A DNA stretch of 64,000 nucleotides from NCBI RefSeq assembly GCF_016545825.1, contig NC_052613.1, positions 10,416,001 through 10,480,000 on the forward strand, in the 5' to 3' direction. The DNA comes from Eucalyptus grandis. Taxonomy: Eukaryota > Streptophyta > Magnoliopsida > Myrtales > Myrtaceae. The notes under the pieces were generated by a model. It was not told the DNA's origin. It did no database searches and saw only the letters and a list, made by a program, of their open reading frames with translations. Both the position numbers and the translations under genes were made by a program. Shown piece by piece: positions 47,576 through 59,470 of the stretch. Every line of letters starts with the position of its first letter. Positions within the stretch are counted from its first letter, which is position 1.

Positions 47576-50500
47576 ATTTGAAGATGCGAGCGCTCGCTTG
47601 GAACCGTTCTCTCTCTCCACCTCATTCCATACCTTGCGATTGCGCCTCCAGAGTGCGAGCGAGCTCGTGGCTTCCGATTGCCGCCGCATTATGGATGGCG
47701 GGCGAGTCACCTCGCCGGCCACTGGCGAGGTCGACCCTCGCCTTGGCTGGGCGAGGCCCTGCTAGATCTAGCGGGGCCTCGCCCTCGCTAGTGGCAGCAA
47801 GGTTGACCTCGATGGTCCTCGCCTCTAGCCAGCGGGGGCGAGCCTCGCCATTGGCCGGTGAGGCTGACCTCGCCAACCCTCACCTCCAGTTGGCACCAGG
47901 CGGCTAGGAGGCAAAGAAGATGATGAGAGAAAAAAAAAAAAAAAAGAATTCAAAAATTCAAAAATTCAAAAAAATATTTAAAAATTCGGAAAAAAATATT
48001 TTAAAAATGCCATGTCAGTGTTCGCCAGATGCCTGGCATCCACGTTAGCGTCGGCTAGCCAATTTTGGCCGGATGGATTGAATTGGCATAATTGTAAAAT
48101 GTTTAGGATTAAATTGGCAAAAAAAAAAAAAGTTTATGGCTGAATTTGCACGGTTGTAATAGGTTTATGACTTTTTTTAATTCTCCCAATTGGAAACAAC
48201 TAACAAGACGGAAGAATACATACAACAGGTGACTGAAATTTGTGATCAACTCTCAGCCATAGGTGAGATTTTTTCTGAAAGTGAATATCGAACTCATCTA
48301 TTCCATGGCCTTGGTAGTGAATACGACCGACTATCATCTGCAATTTCGGTGCAAACCCAAGCCAATCCACTCTCCCGTGAGGACCTTCATGGTCTCCTCT
48401 TATCTCATGAAGGCCGAATTGAATTGCCCAATTTCAATAGAGCACAACCACCACTGCCGCACTTGCAACATACATCGGAACAACACCATTTTCAACCAAT
48501 CTGAGAAGCTTCTCCCCTACTGGCAAAAACAACTCTTCAGGTCCCCATACAAGGTAACAAAGTGGAATTTTACCCACTCCCAACCCGCCGCCAGTTGGTC
48601 TTGGTCGTTGTCGTGGTTGCGGTTGTCGCAACATTGTCTATTGCCAACTAAGCCGACGTCCAGGTCACAAAGTTGCCATGTGTGGGGAAAGGTATAACTT
48701 ACATTTTGCACCTCCACCAACTCCCAATCACGTTCAATATGCCCACCCAAATCAGCCTACGTATTATCCACCCACAACTCAAACACAAACTCAACCCCAA
48801 CAAGGTGGACCATCTCGTTAGGCTTACTACAATTCTCTTCCCCCACCTGTTAATCACTATACTCCTTTAGTTCCGCCACCCTTTGCTCTTGCTGCTGCAT
48901 CATGAGCTCATCGTGGGTGATAGAGTCTCTTTTCCTATCACCCACACAAGTACTCTCGAACCTACTCCATCTACTCCCTTTTGTCTTTCAAGTGTTTTAG
49001 TTGTTACTTTTATTACTACAAATTTGTTGTCTGTCTCTCAATTTGCCATTGACAATAATTGTGTATTCATGTTTTATAAAACTCACTTTCGTGCCATTTC
49101 TCTTCGAACCGGTGAGATTCTACTCCACGGCAAGCTTCAACATGGTCTCTACTGTGTTTTTCCATTCAACTCCATAGCACCTCCGTTAGCATTTACTGCG
49201 TCTTGTGCTGTTTCATTTACTCTATGGCAGCATTGACTCGGCCATGCCTCCTTTGATGCCATAGTCTACTACGATACACTCAGACAAATTTTACCAAATC
49301 ACCCTCCACTATTTATACGGCATGTGCTTTTAGCAAGAGCCATTGCCATTCCCATCCATCTACTAGTTCTCGAGCATCTTCTCCGCTTCAGCTAGTTCAT
49401 TTTGATATTTGAGGTCCTTTTCTAGTAACGTCTCTAAGTGCATATAAATATTATATTTGCTTTATTAATGACTTCTCTCATTTTTCTTGGTTCTACCCTT
49501 TGGCTACTCATGTGCAATTCCTCACCACCTTTATCACTTTTCATAAATATGTGAATTTCTCCCTTCGTTTAAAACTCACCTGCATCAACATGGGATCCAT
49601 CAATGAATTTCATGTCCCTATTATCCATTTTAGAATGGCACTGCAGAACGTAAGCATCGTCACATAGTTGAAGCTGGAGTGGCTCTCCTGTATCAAGCTG
49701 GAATTTTATCAAATTTCTGGGAATATGGAATATGCCTTTGAGACTACAATATTTCTAATAAATAGGCTTCCCTCAAGGGTCACTGGCGATATTAGTCCTT
49801 GGCAAACACTTTTTCGGACACCACTTGATATTTCGTCTTTAAGAGTTCTTGGTTGTGTAGTATTTCCGTATCTGCCGCCATATGCTCCTCATAAATTGGC
49901 CCCACGCTCTCAAGCTTGCATTTTTCTTGTATACATTCCAAGTTTTAAGGGTTACAGGTGTTATTGCCCATTGAACCACTAGTTTTTTATTGCCGCAGAT
50001 GCGATTTTTGACGAAACCTCATTTCCCCTCAGCATTATGTTTTCCCCAACGCCACCAGCTCCAAATTTAGACATCGTGCTGCCTCTACCTCCACTACCTA
50101 TGCCACTTCCAGTATAAAAAACTTATGTACAACCACCCCCATCAACATCACCATTAGACATGTCTCAAATAGCTACTGCCTAAACTGATTCACAACCAGC
50201 AAGTACACGCATGAAATCTTGGAGCAAACAAAAATGACAAATGCCTGTGCAGTTTCTACGCCGTGCACAACTGATGAACCAATCTCTTGTAGACATGGCG
50301 AGCCTTTATCAGACCCTTTACTTTTTGCAGCATAGTCGATGCCCTTCAGTACTTGACTCTTACCAGACTTAAAATTGCATATTCTGTCAATACAGCATGT
50401 CAGTTTCTCCATGCTCCTACAAAAGCTCATTGGCAATTCATCAAGCGTATACTACGTTATTTGGCATATACTCCCCGTCTTGGTATTCTTTTCACTCGAG

Positions 50501-51326
50501 ATTCTTCCAAAGCTCTCCATTCCTTTTCCGATGTTGGATGGGTTGGTGATTAATGATGATCGACGCTGAATTGGAGGTTATTGTGTCTTTCCTTGTTGCA
50601 ATCTTTTTTCCTGGTATTCTTGCAAGTAACGAACCATGGCCCACTCAAGTATAGAAGCTAAATGTAAGTGCTTAGTTGACACAACAGCAGAAGTGATGTG
50701 GATTATTTATGTATTGAAAGATCTTCATGTTCTTCCACAACATCCACCAACTCTTATGTGTGATAATATATCGGCTTTGTACCTCACTGCGAATCTTGTA
50801 TTACATGCTCGAACAAAGCACGTGGAAATTGATTATTATTTTATCTGTGAATGCCTAGCCCGTGGACAGATCAACATCCACTTCATTTCATCAATGGATC
50901 AGCCAACCGGTATCTTCACTAAAGGTCTCTCTTTTACACGCTTTTAGACTTTTGAGGTCCAAGCTAATTATTCGTATCGCACCGTCAGCTTATGGGGGGA
51001 TGTTGAACAAGTCAAAGATATGGTCTTTTCCTGATAAGATATGATCTTGATTTGTTCCTCATCTTTAGTAGAAGATACGATCTTTTCTGATCTTCAGCAC
51101 AAGATGAATATTGCTTGAAGTACATATATCAAAACAAGATACAATCTTGATTTTTTCCTGATCTTCAGCACAAGATGAATATTATTTGAAGTGTATATAT
51201 AGAGAGACTTCTCTTTGTAAAATAGTATAGAGTGAAAAAACGATCAATACAGAAAATACTATTTCGCTTTTCTCATCTCTACATCCAATTATTTTCCTAT
51301 TATCTCTTTGATCAGATCCTCTTTCA

Positions 51327-52340
51327 GACTTTCCTAATTACAAGAGCACAGGATTCCATGAAATTGACCAATTTCGAGCTCCATCCAATTCACTCCAAAC
51401 AAACGCGTGGACTCAGTTGCTGTAAATTATTATTGACTTGTTTCTTGATAGTTCAAAATTTTAGGTTTTTTTTATGGTATTAGGGCATCATAGGTCAAGA
51501 GTTCAAATCTCGACACACCCCTAATTTTCTCCTATTTTTTGTTTATGGTATTCCATCTATTTTCTTGTTCTGCTGGCTATCCTGTTAATATGATTTTGTT
51601 TATATCATATTTTGCGCATGTAATAAGGAACGGCTTAGACGTGATGAAGAATGCTAATTAATTCGCCATAAGTATCTTGTTGGCCAGTTTTCTGATTACT
51701 TAAATTTAAAGAAAAAAATGGGCCGTGTAATGATGTAATCGCGTAGCCGAAAAGCATGACAATAAGGGAAATGCTGAGGTGGTTTAGTAGATAATGTTGG
51801 GCTTTTAGCGTGATAATTCATCATGCTTTATATGGTTTCGTTGGCTCATGACTTTTGGGGGAGACACGAACAAAGAATTTGACCAAGTTGGAGGAGTGTG
51901 AGTGATTTGGGGAACGGATATTTGGCTATTTGAGGAAATAATAATAATTGTTGGAAATGATTATGAGATTCTCCATATCTTCCATGATTGTACATCATAT
52001 CAAGAGAGATATGGAGCATCAAGAGAGACAATGAGAATCAATTAATTGAGGAAAAGTGTCAGAAAAGTACTAAAATCTTTCGATGATGTTAAGTTAATTA
52101 TAAACCTTTTATCTAGACAATTAAGTCTTTACAGTTAATTTTGATTGGATATTGTTGATGTGGATGTTGACTAGCCTATGCGGCATAGTTGGTGCTGACA
52201 CATATAATTTTTAATAATATTTTAAATAATTTTTTTATTTTTATTTTTATTTTCTCTCTCTCTCTCTCTATAAATTATATATATATATATTCTAAAGAGA
52301 AAACCCTAAGTCAAATAGCGTCAACAATATTAAACAGCTA
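51327..52340. other. BGLU-LPR spacer B, pre-insertion sequence
   Basis: 51,327-51,900 aligns with 20,563-21,125 of block A (GCCGAAAAGCATGACAA, GGTTTAGTAGATA, CATCATGCTTTATATGGTTT). 52,045-52,250 has AGAAAAGTACTAAAATCTTT and TGTTGATGTGGATGTTGAC, resembling one end of the MITE family seen in BGLU-B intron 2, but it is truncated. No gene. Confidence 0.5.
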
Positions 52341-52852
52341 AACAACATTAAATGGCTCTTCATGATGTCCTCCTACTGTAGTCGTTCTCTTTTGTCTTCT
52401 TTGTCATTTTAGTTTTCAATTTGCCAAAATCGAAAGAAACAACTTTCCCACTCGCCGCTCAACTTCTCATCTTGTCCTATATCTCTATGATGGTCTTAAT
52501 CGTTTTTATGGTTTTTTGCTTTTAGTAGGTGTAGAATTTCTATTGTTATCTTATCTTAAATTTGTTGAATATGTACTAGTATTTATAGTTTGGTTGCACA
52601 ACGCTGCATTATCGATGATTATGTAATTTGAAATGGTAGATTTGCCTTTTTAGGGAGTATAAAAAATGAAATAAAAAAATTATCAATTGGTTTTGGATTG
52701 ACCATAGAATTGGACCGAACCCATTGGGTCTGTCTGATTCTCGATCCCAAGCTCAGTAGGGTTGGTCTTCGATCTTGGAAATTGAAACCAATACTGTGCG
52801 GGTTGATTTAAGATTAGGGGGTAGACCAACCCAACCCGAACTATGCTTACCC
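52340..52852 (-). mobile_element. Fragment of the hAT-like element family, inverted
   Basis: Reverse complement of parts of 57,701-58,400. Shared strings include TTGCACAACGCTGCATTATCG against TTGCACAATGCCGCATTGTCG (read in 20-base pieces), CGAACCCATTGGGTC and TTTGCCAAAATC. It ends TGCTTACCCCTA at 52,852. The other terminus is missing. Confidence 0.65.
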
Positions 52853-53149
52853 CTATTATTGTCTTTTGTTTTGTTTTGTTTTCCTTTTATTAATGTTAGT
52901 TGGGCATCGCCGTCGATTGCTAGTTGTATGGTGGTTTTACGGGTGACAAAAAAAAAATGTTAGCTACCATCGCCCGCGGTGGCCGCGATGGCTAAAACTT
53001 TACTTCCCCCATTCGGGGGGAAACTCCGCGTCCCCATTGCGCGACTCACCCGCGGCTGAGCCTGTGGTGGTGGCTCAGTTTGCCTCGAGTTTACGCCGTC
53101 GGCTAAAAAAAAATAATGTTAGCTGGGCACCACATAAGTAGACCTAGCC

Positions 53150-53500
53150 AACAAATCTCCCCCTCTGCCTCATGTGGGCATGAGTGTTGGGTGGTCTTGT
53201 ACATTTCTCATTGCAAAAGATAGCTCAAAGGGCGAGACTTCCCCTTATACTTATAAACCAACAATCAGCCCCTCTTTTAACCTCCCCCTCACACATGAGG
53301 CTTAGGTCCGAGCCGCAACAACCCTCTCTAAATGACTTTTGGGTTCAAACTTATTGGTAACTGGAGCTCTAATACCAATGTTAGATGGTCGTAGGCCTCT
53401 CTCCTTTTGAGAGCTAACTCAAAGGGTGAAATTTTCCATACACTTATAAACTGACGACTAGCCCCTTCTATAACCAATGTGGATAAACCCTAACAAATTC
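53150..53500 (-). mobile_element. LTR and primer-site relic
   Basis: On the minus strand TCTAACATTGGTATTAGAGC (about 53,385-53,366) is an LTR end followed by a tRNA-Met-type primer site. The LTR-like phrase with AGCTCAAAGGGYGARA and CTTATAAACYRACRA occurs twice (about 53,220 and 53,405), so a partial LTR duplication is present. No coding part remains. Confidence 0.5.
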
Positions 53501-54182
53501 TACAATGATATTCTTAATCAAATATTAGCATAGGTCGTGGAAGATTGGCTTTATCGGTGGGATTGGCACAATTATGGAAGATTTGCTCTATCATAACAAA
53601 ATCTTGTAACTTTCTTGTAATTATTTTAATGTTGTTTTAACTTTCTTTACATTCATATAAAATTAAGCCGAATTCCATTACACGTACATATTTTGAACTT
53701 GTTAATGATTGCCAAAAGTGGCAGTTCACCCCTTTAAGATACTATCAAGTGTCAGGAGTTGTCTCACCCTATGCCGACACAATTAGTCTTTCTTCGCCTC
53801 TGGTTCATTGCCTTATGCAGTAAGCTCGACCATCAAACCAGATTGACTATTTGGGATAATGAATGTACGAAAATGTTTGAGATTCGTAATAAAGTCCGAT
53901 GTGGATTCCACAATGGTATTTTTTAAAATAAAGTGTTTCATGCACGTTTGAGCAAAAGAAAAAAGTCCAATCTTATAAACCAGATCCAATACCTTCGTCG
54001 AGTATTATTGCAGATAAAACCTCCCGAGGGAAGTCCTCGATCCAGTCAGTGCATACATTTTTAAATGGGTGAGAAAGAAATTTCCTGCTTGAGCCCTATA
54101 GGCTTTGCATATTTGTTTTGCATCATAGTCAACCTTCAACCTGAGAATCAAAGCTACATTTTGCAGGAGAAGATCCCCTTCT
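53501..54182. other. LPR-B 3' flank, nothing recognised
   Basis: A+T-rich sequence between an LTR relic and the LPR-B stop codon. No gene, repeat or RNA signal. Confidence 0.45.
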
Positions 54183-56299
54183 TCAGTGAACGAGCTTCAT
54201 AGGACGGATCATTGCATTGTCTTCGTGATCAAGAATCTGCACAGGTTTGATCATCAATCATATCACAAGCCTTCATACAAAATAATACAAAACACTACTC
54301 TAAAAACAACGAAAAAGAACTATGAAGTAAAAGGCTTTCAAAGTTAAAAAAAGATCATGCATGATTGAATTTAAGCGGAGCTTACGTGGCGGTGATAAAC
54401 GTAACCAGGCTCCGCAGTCGCGTCAAACGGGTACGGTGAGTACGCATCGTCAACTACGAAGAACTGCACCAGGAGCGTCGTCATGTACCCGGGCGCCATC
54501 TTCACCACGTTCTTCCACGTCCTCTCTGTAAGCGGCACGTCCACCAGCGGGCCTGTCGCGTGGCCCGTGATGTTGCATGAGATGGCATCGTTCAACTGGG
54601 TCATGCACGAGGTGAACCCGGCCAGGTCCACCAGCTGCTGGATCTTCACGGCCTGGAACGCAGCCAAGTGCATGTGAAACGGGTGGTTATCCCCCGTCAA
54701 GTTGATCACCTCCCAGATCTCCGTCGTCCCGACTCTCGGAGTCTCCGTGACCGGGTCCTCGAATCTCAACCCGTTTATATACAGATGGGTCGAAGTGCCG
54801 GCCGGAGTTAGGTACTCATAGAGTGTAATGTACCGGGTGGTGTTGGCCATGCCGATGGCATTTGAGGCTACCGGGTAAGTTTTTAGGTTTGGAGGGACAC
54901 TGGAATTGTCAGTTGGGCTCGGAGCCCCGGGTTGGATGATGAATTTCATTACCTTACTGTTTAGCTGATCCACTGGATTGCCGCCCGGGTACGGGTACGG
55001 CGCGTCATTGGTCAGGACGGTCTCATTTGCTGCGGTCATGGAGAAGTCGACCACTGCATCGGCACCCTCGGAAGGGCTCAGGAGGATCGTCTGAGTGGTC
55101 ACCGGGTTCGGGAGGTAAGACCCGTCCGACCCGATCTGGGTGAAAGTCAAATTGTTGGTCAAGGAGAGGCGGTAGTACCTGGCATTGGACGTATTGATTA
55201 TGCGGAACCTGTGCTTTCTGCGCTGGACCTGGAGGTACGGCCAGGCCTTGCCGTTGACTATGACAGCGTCGCCGAAGTACTCCGGCTGCCACTGGGGATG
55301 GATGCTGGGGTTCACGCCGGTGGAGTTGATGTATAGCGAGCCGTCCGTGTTGAAGCTTCGATCAAAGATCATGAGGATCTGGTCAAACACAGGACCGAGA
55401 GGGAGGTTCAACCTGGCGTCCAGGGAGACGTTCCTTATGATGTAAGGCCCGATCAGGCCGGCCAAGAGGTTGACGCGCGTCAGTCCCACGGCATGGTCGT
55501 GGTACCAGAGGTTGCCGGCGTGCTGCGTGTTCGGATAGGTGTAGGTTCGCTGGGTCCATGTGGGCCCCGTCTCGTTGAAATTGGCGGTGAACCAGGCCAA
55601 GGCGTGGCCGTCCGACTGCGGCGGGCTGATCCCGCCGTGTAGATGCACCACGGTCGGGACGCCCCCATTCTTGGGGATGGCCGTTGGGATGGTCGGATCC
55701 CACGGGAGGATGTGGGATTGGGGGAGGAAGTTCTGCCACGTCACGTAGGTAGGCACATTTTGGATGGCTTCGATGGCAGGGCCGGGTACGGTGGCATTCG
55801 CTGCCGATGTACCGTAAGCAAATACGGTAGTGGCCGGTAAATCACGATGGAATTTCTGCTAACCAAATAAATTCAATGAGTATGGGATGGTTTAAATATT
55901 GATTTAGTCACTTGAAAGTATTTTATATAATCGTTACATCGTATGGTCTAAACATGATAATATATGTTCATGGTGGTGATTAATTGATGTCACTACTTCA
56001 TTACTTGGGATATGGTGTAACCGTAGTTGAAAATACTTTCTTGATAGCAAGAGACGTACCCATGTTTTCTCGTACATGCCGATGGTGAGATTGGCAGGCT
56101 GCGGCACACTGTTGACCATGTTGTAACCGAAGAGCTTGGGAATCTGTGGGAGTTGGTCAACGTACATTTGGAGCGAAGAGGCCACTTGGAACAAGGTCGC
56201 ATCTGTCACTGGAGGCGGAGGAGGCGTTTGGGCATCCGTCACGGCCCAACCCACGAGAATCATCGAGAGAACCCAACCGGACAATAGCCCAATGTCCAT
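54183..56299 (-). CDS. Multicopper ferroxidase LPR1-like, copy B, T1 copper cysteine lost
   Basis: Three coding exons, minus strand: 56299-56060, 55855-54386, 54236-54183, giving 587 aa. I chose the ATG at 56,299 because it opens a proper signal peptide ([19 protein letters not shown]); an upstream extension in frame has no ATG. The ligand motifs VVHLHGG, LWYHDH and DNHPFHMHL are present, and the last exon reads [12 protein letters not shown]. At the end of exon 2, however, the codons are CAC CGC CAC: His-Arg-His (R569) where copy A and the family have His-Cys-His. The Cys is the type-1 copper ligand and the electron path to the trinuclear centre. A single T-to-C change from TGC explains it. 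Otherwise there are no stops or frameshifts, so the protein is probably made but not an active oxidase. It lacks the intron that copy A has before RYI. Confidence 0.9.
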
Positions 56300-56332
56300 G
56301 TTTGATGGTCGCAGGTCGCCCCTCAAGTGTGC

Positions 56333-56802
56333 CCTAATGCAATAGATTCGATGTGAAAATCAGAGTATGTTTTCCATTCACGTAAACGGGATGATTTGAG
56401 TAGATCCGTGAGATTAGTTGAACTGTGGCGTTAGAATACATTGAATTATTAAAGAAAAACCAAGGTTAAAACAATTAGAAGAAATCCAATACTTCCAATC
56501 ATGCATATGAGGGTCCATAACGAAGAGTATGAATTAAAAATAATGTAGCTAATGATACCTAAATAGTGAGATGGAATCTGCTCAGCTAATTCATCATCCA
56601 CGAATGATACCGATGCATTCTAAATGTGGGGATGGGAGTGATATGGGCCTGATTAAGTCAAACAAAACGAGCGACTTACCTTATCTGTATCTCTATCAAC
56701 TGGGCGAGGACAAACCCTGAAGGAAGAAGAATAAAGAGAGGGGCGTGTGGTGGGCACGAGCCGGGATGGTGAATGGATGTCCACCTCAGTCTCCTTTATA
56801 TA
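56333..56802 (-). promoter_or_regulatory. LPR-B promoter and 5'-UTR intron
   Basis: TATATAAA at 56,802-56,795 (minus). A probable leader exon ends at 56,680 with a strong donor AAG/GTAAGT; the acceptor GCATTAG is at 56,334, followed by a 34-nt leader to the ATG. The design matches copy A. Expression signals therefore look intact although the enzyme is altered. Confidence 0.6.
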
Positions 56803-56810
56803 CCCAAACG

Positions 56811-57700
56811 AAAGAATGCCAATTATCCGACGTGTCGAGCGTTGTCCGAACGTGGTTGCATGAATGCCTGCACATGAACATGATCTCCGCACCGTCCGTT
56901 GCGGTTCCCAGCCCCATCACTTGTCGGAATCTTCAATCTTTTCTTATTAAGATCACCGGTTTGTCAACGAGAGCCCACTTTATATTTAATTTTTGAAATG
57001 AAAAGTTTCTCAATTATACAACGATTATTAGCTAATTCTTTGAGAAAATAACATAAATAATTTTTAAACTTTAACTCAATGTGTGATTCTTGAACTTTTG
57101 ATTTATTTAACCATTGTGATTCGCTCCAGTGGCCACCCTTCCAACATGGAAGGGGATGTGAGAGATTCAAATCCCCACATTCTCAGGGGATGATGGGGTG
57201 GATACGCGTAAGTTTCAGGAGTGGGTTTTCGAGCTCTGCACGCCTCTGAGCGGGGTAAAAGTCGAGTGAGTGTAGAGTAAGAATAGAGTAGGACTGACAA
57301 AAAAAAACTTTTGATTTATTTAATGTAATTTATGAGCTTTAATTCAATATGTAATGTCGTTACTGAACTTTTGGTAATATTCAATTTGGTCTATAGACTA
57401 GATAATCTACGGATTAGATCAAGAGATGTAATAATCTATGGACTAGATTAAAAATTTACCAAAAGGTTAGGGATCACATTGACTACATTAAAATTTTAGG
57501 GATGACATTGCACATTGGGCCAAAGTTCATGGACCATATTATACAGTGAGCCAATGCATAGACTATTCGTGTAATTATCCTTAATTCTTTTTTCTTTCAA
57601 AAAAACATTCTCACATGTTGTTGAAATTACCACTTATGTGTCTGAGTTGGATGAAATGGAGTGACTCCTTCAGATCAACCCTAGCCAGAGCCATACTCTT
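56811..57700. other. Intergenic, nothing recognised
   Basis: Beyond the duplicated block. It includes phrases typical of degraded A+T-rich repeats (TTTAATTCAATRTGTAATGTC near 57,070 and 57,340, in two pieces), but no defined element or gene. Confidence 0.4.
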
Positions 57701-58904
57701 TAGGGGTGAGCATGGTCGAGTTGGTCCGGCCACCCCTAACCCTATGACCAACCCGTCACGTGTCGGTCCTCAATTTTAGGACCGAGGACCGACCCCCTGC
57801 GAGCACGGACCAAGGACCGGACCGACCCAATGGGTTCGGTTCGATTCTAGGGTCAACCCGGGATCGATCGATAATTTATTTCATCTTGTTTTTTATACTC
57901 CATAAAAAAGTAAACCTACAAATTCAAATTACACATCCATCGACAATGCGGCATTGTGCAACTAAACTATAAATACCAATACAAGATCTCAAATGAAGCA
58001 CAAAGTAGATATCACTAGTCAAGTTGTGTTTGGAAAGCAAAGGCAAGCTGAGCATTAGGGTTTCCAATTAGGGCTTCTTCTTTTTTCCTTTTGATTTACT
58101 CGGCGATAAGTGAGGCGATCGGCGCAAGTGGCGAGCGCAAGTGTCGAGTGGGGTGAGCGTCAACTGACAAGCGGCAAGCGTTTAATGAGGCCAGTGGCAA
58201 GCGGTGAGCGTTGAGCGAGACTAGCGGCGAGTGGTGAGTGGCGAGCGTTTAGCGAGGCCAGCAACGACAGCAAAGGGCGAGTGGTGAGTGGCGAGCGGCG
58301 CGAGCAGCGCGCACGGTCAAAGGTGAGCAGCGCGGGCAACCAGAGGCGAGCGGGATGTTGCTACTTTTGATTTTGGCAAATTCAAGAACAAAGAAGACAA
58401 AATGGAAGAGAATGTACTTTTTAGGGAAGAAAGCCGTGAGGAGATTTACGGCATAAACTTCGCGCCATTTTGGACGTCGTGAGTCCATGACTATGAGGAG
58501 TCCTTGGTCCTCACGGTGAAAAATGTACTCTGGAGTCTAGACTGTGGAGGAGGAGACCGTGAAGACCTTTACGGCGTAAACTTCACGCCTTTTGGAATTG
58601 GAAACATCATTTTACTTAGATTTGAATATATAAAATAATTATATATAATATAATATAACATAAATTTTACTTAGGTTTGAATATATAAAAGAATTATAAA
58701 TAATATAATATAATATAATATACGGGGTTGGTCCGAGGGTTGGACCGACCCAAAACTCTCGGGACCGAGGACCAACCTGCACGGTGTTGGTCCCTGGAAT
58801 TTCAGGACCGAGGACCGACCAAGTCCCCTTGGGAACCGGACTAGGACCGGCGGGTTAGGCAGGTCCGGGTCGGTCAGTCGACCCTAAACCGCTGCTCACC
58901 CCTA
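57701..58904. mobile_element. Non-autonomous hAT-like element, 1.2 kb
   Basis: Termini TAGGGGTGAGCA and TGCTCACCCCTA are perfect inverse matches over 12 bp, and the element is flanked by a perfect 8-bp duplication ATACTCTT (57,693-57,700 and 58,905-58,912), diagnostic of hAT transposition. Subterminal regions repeat GACCGAGGACCGACC. A central GCGAGCG-rich stretch (58,090-58,350) and two imperfect copies of TTTACGGCRTAAACTTC (58,445 and 58,570) are inside. No transposase. Confidence 0.9.
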
Positions 58905-58912
58905 ATACTCTT

Positions 58913-59470
58913 ACAATCTCTGACATATGTAATAGCTACTGCTCGGGGAATCTCGATTTCATAGGACTCTTCGGAACATAATTCATGTTTCGAGGAGGAG
59001 TCCATAATCGCAGTTTGACGGACTTGGCAGCATAAGAGATGTTCTTTCTTATGGATTTCGACTTGCAAGAGCATCAAACTTTATTATTATTATTATTGGT
59101 CAGAAGAGTATCGAACTTTACAAGCTCATGAGAAAGCCATCGGGTGTCATCCTTGCTGGTCGAACACGCTTGGAGGTAACATGGGCGGACCTCTATCGTG
59201 TCTGAGTTGTCTCAGGGTGGAGTGTTCACTACGATGGTGATATGCGTCTGAGATGACGCAAGCAAAGTATTAAGTTCATTTTAATATTTATTTGGGGGCA
59301 AATTCCAGCTGCCATGAATACTTTTTCATAAAGAATCTGATATTCAACATTTGACATTTGATATGATTTGGTACGAAGAACGGGTCTATCCCGAGGAAGA
59401 TCAAACTGGAGCATAGCCAACAATCGGCCAAACATAATTTCTTGAACATGCAAAAGTCGTAGCTGCTTTC
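58913..59470. other. Intergenic, nothing recognised
   Basis: No gene. A short TTA trinucleotide run lies near 59,085. Confidence 0.4.

Larger units (their letters stand above)
43272..48189. mobile_element. TIR element interrupting gag, itself carrying an LTR
   Basis: The left end GGGAGAATTACCAAAAAAGTCATAAACTTATT (split here: first 16 bases GGGAGAATTACCAAAA) is mirrored by the right end, whose reverse complement starts GGGAGAATTAAAAAAAG and continues with TCATAAACCTATTACAA. It separates two parts of one gag domain (ALSLQMQLQM before, ETTNKTEEYIQQ after). Without the nested LTR it is about 1.1 kb, mostly 47,138-48,189. It contains a T/A tract, GC-rich GGCGAGGTCGACC-type repeats and a CT microsatellite. 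Mutator-like by analogy with similar MITEs; the target duplication is not clear. Confidence 0.7.
41647..51326 (+). mobile_element. Nested Ty1-copia element between BGLU-B and LPR-B
   Basis: 5' LTR 41,647-42,758 (about 310 bp without its MITE) and 3' LTR 51,001-51,326, both TGTTGAA...TCA, in direct orientation. A primer site TGGTATTAGAGC (42,763-42,774) follows the 5' LTR, and a purine tract TTATGGGGGGA directly precedes the 3' LTR. gag is cut at about 43,271 and resumes at about 48,190 (UBN2 type, LLSHEGRIE). Pre-integrase and integrase relics span 48,880-49,990. The RT is mostly deleted. The RT/RNase H end reads LRYLAYTPRLG and HARTKHVEIDYYF (50,350-50,945). Stops and shifts are frequent. 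The insertion point is between positions equivalent to about 20,560 of block A. No 5-bp target duplication could be recognised. Confidence 0.85.

Noticed and set aside
47372..47907. Ser-Leu and Arg-Glu repeat proteins
   Set aside because: Translation of the (CT)45 microsatellite.
41642..51331. 5-bp target duplication for the copia in block B
   Set aside because: Flanks ATCCT and GACTT do not match, even after comparison with the block A empty site.
51480..51530. tRNA or SINE B-box-like GAGTTCAAATCTC
   Set aside because: No A-box at the right distance and no cloverleaf; the block A counterpart at 20,725 has lost the match.
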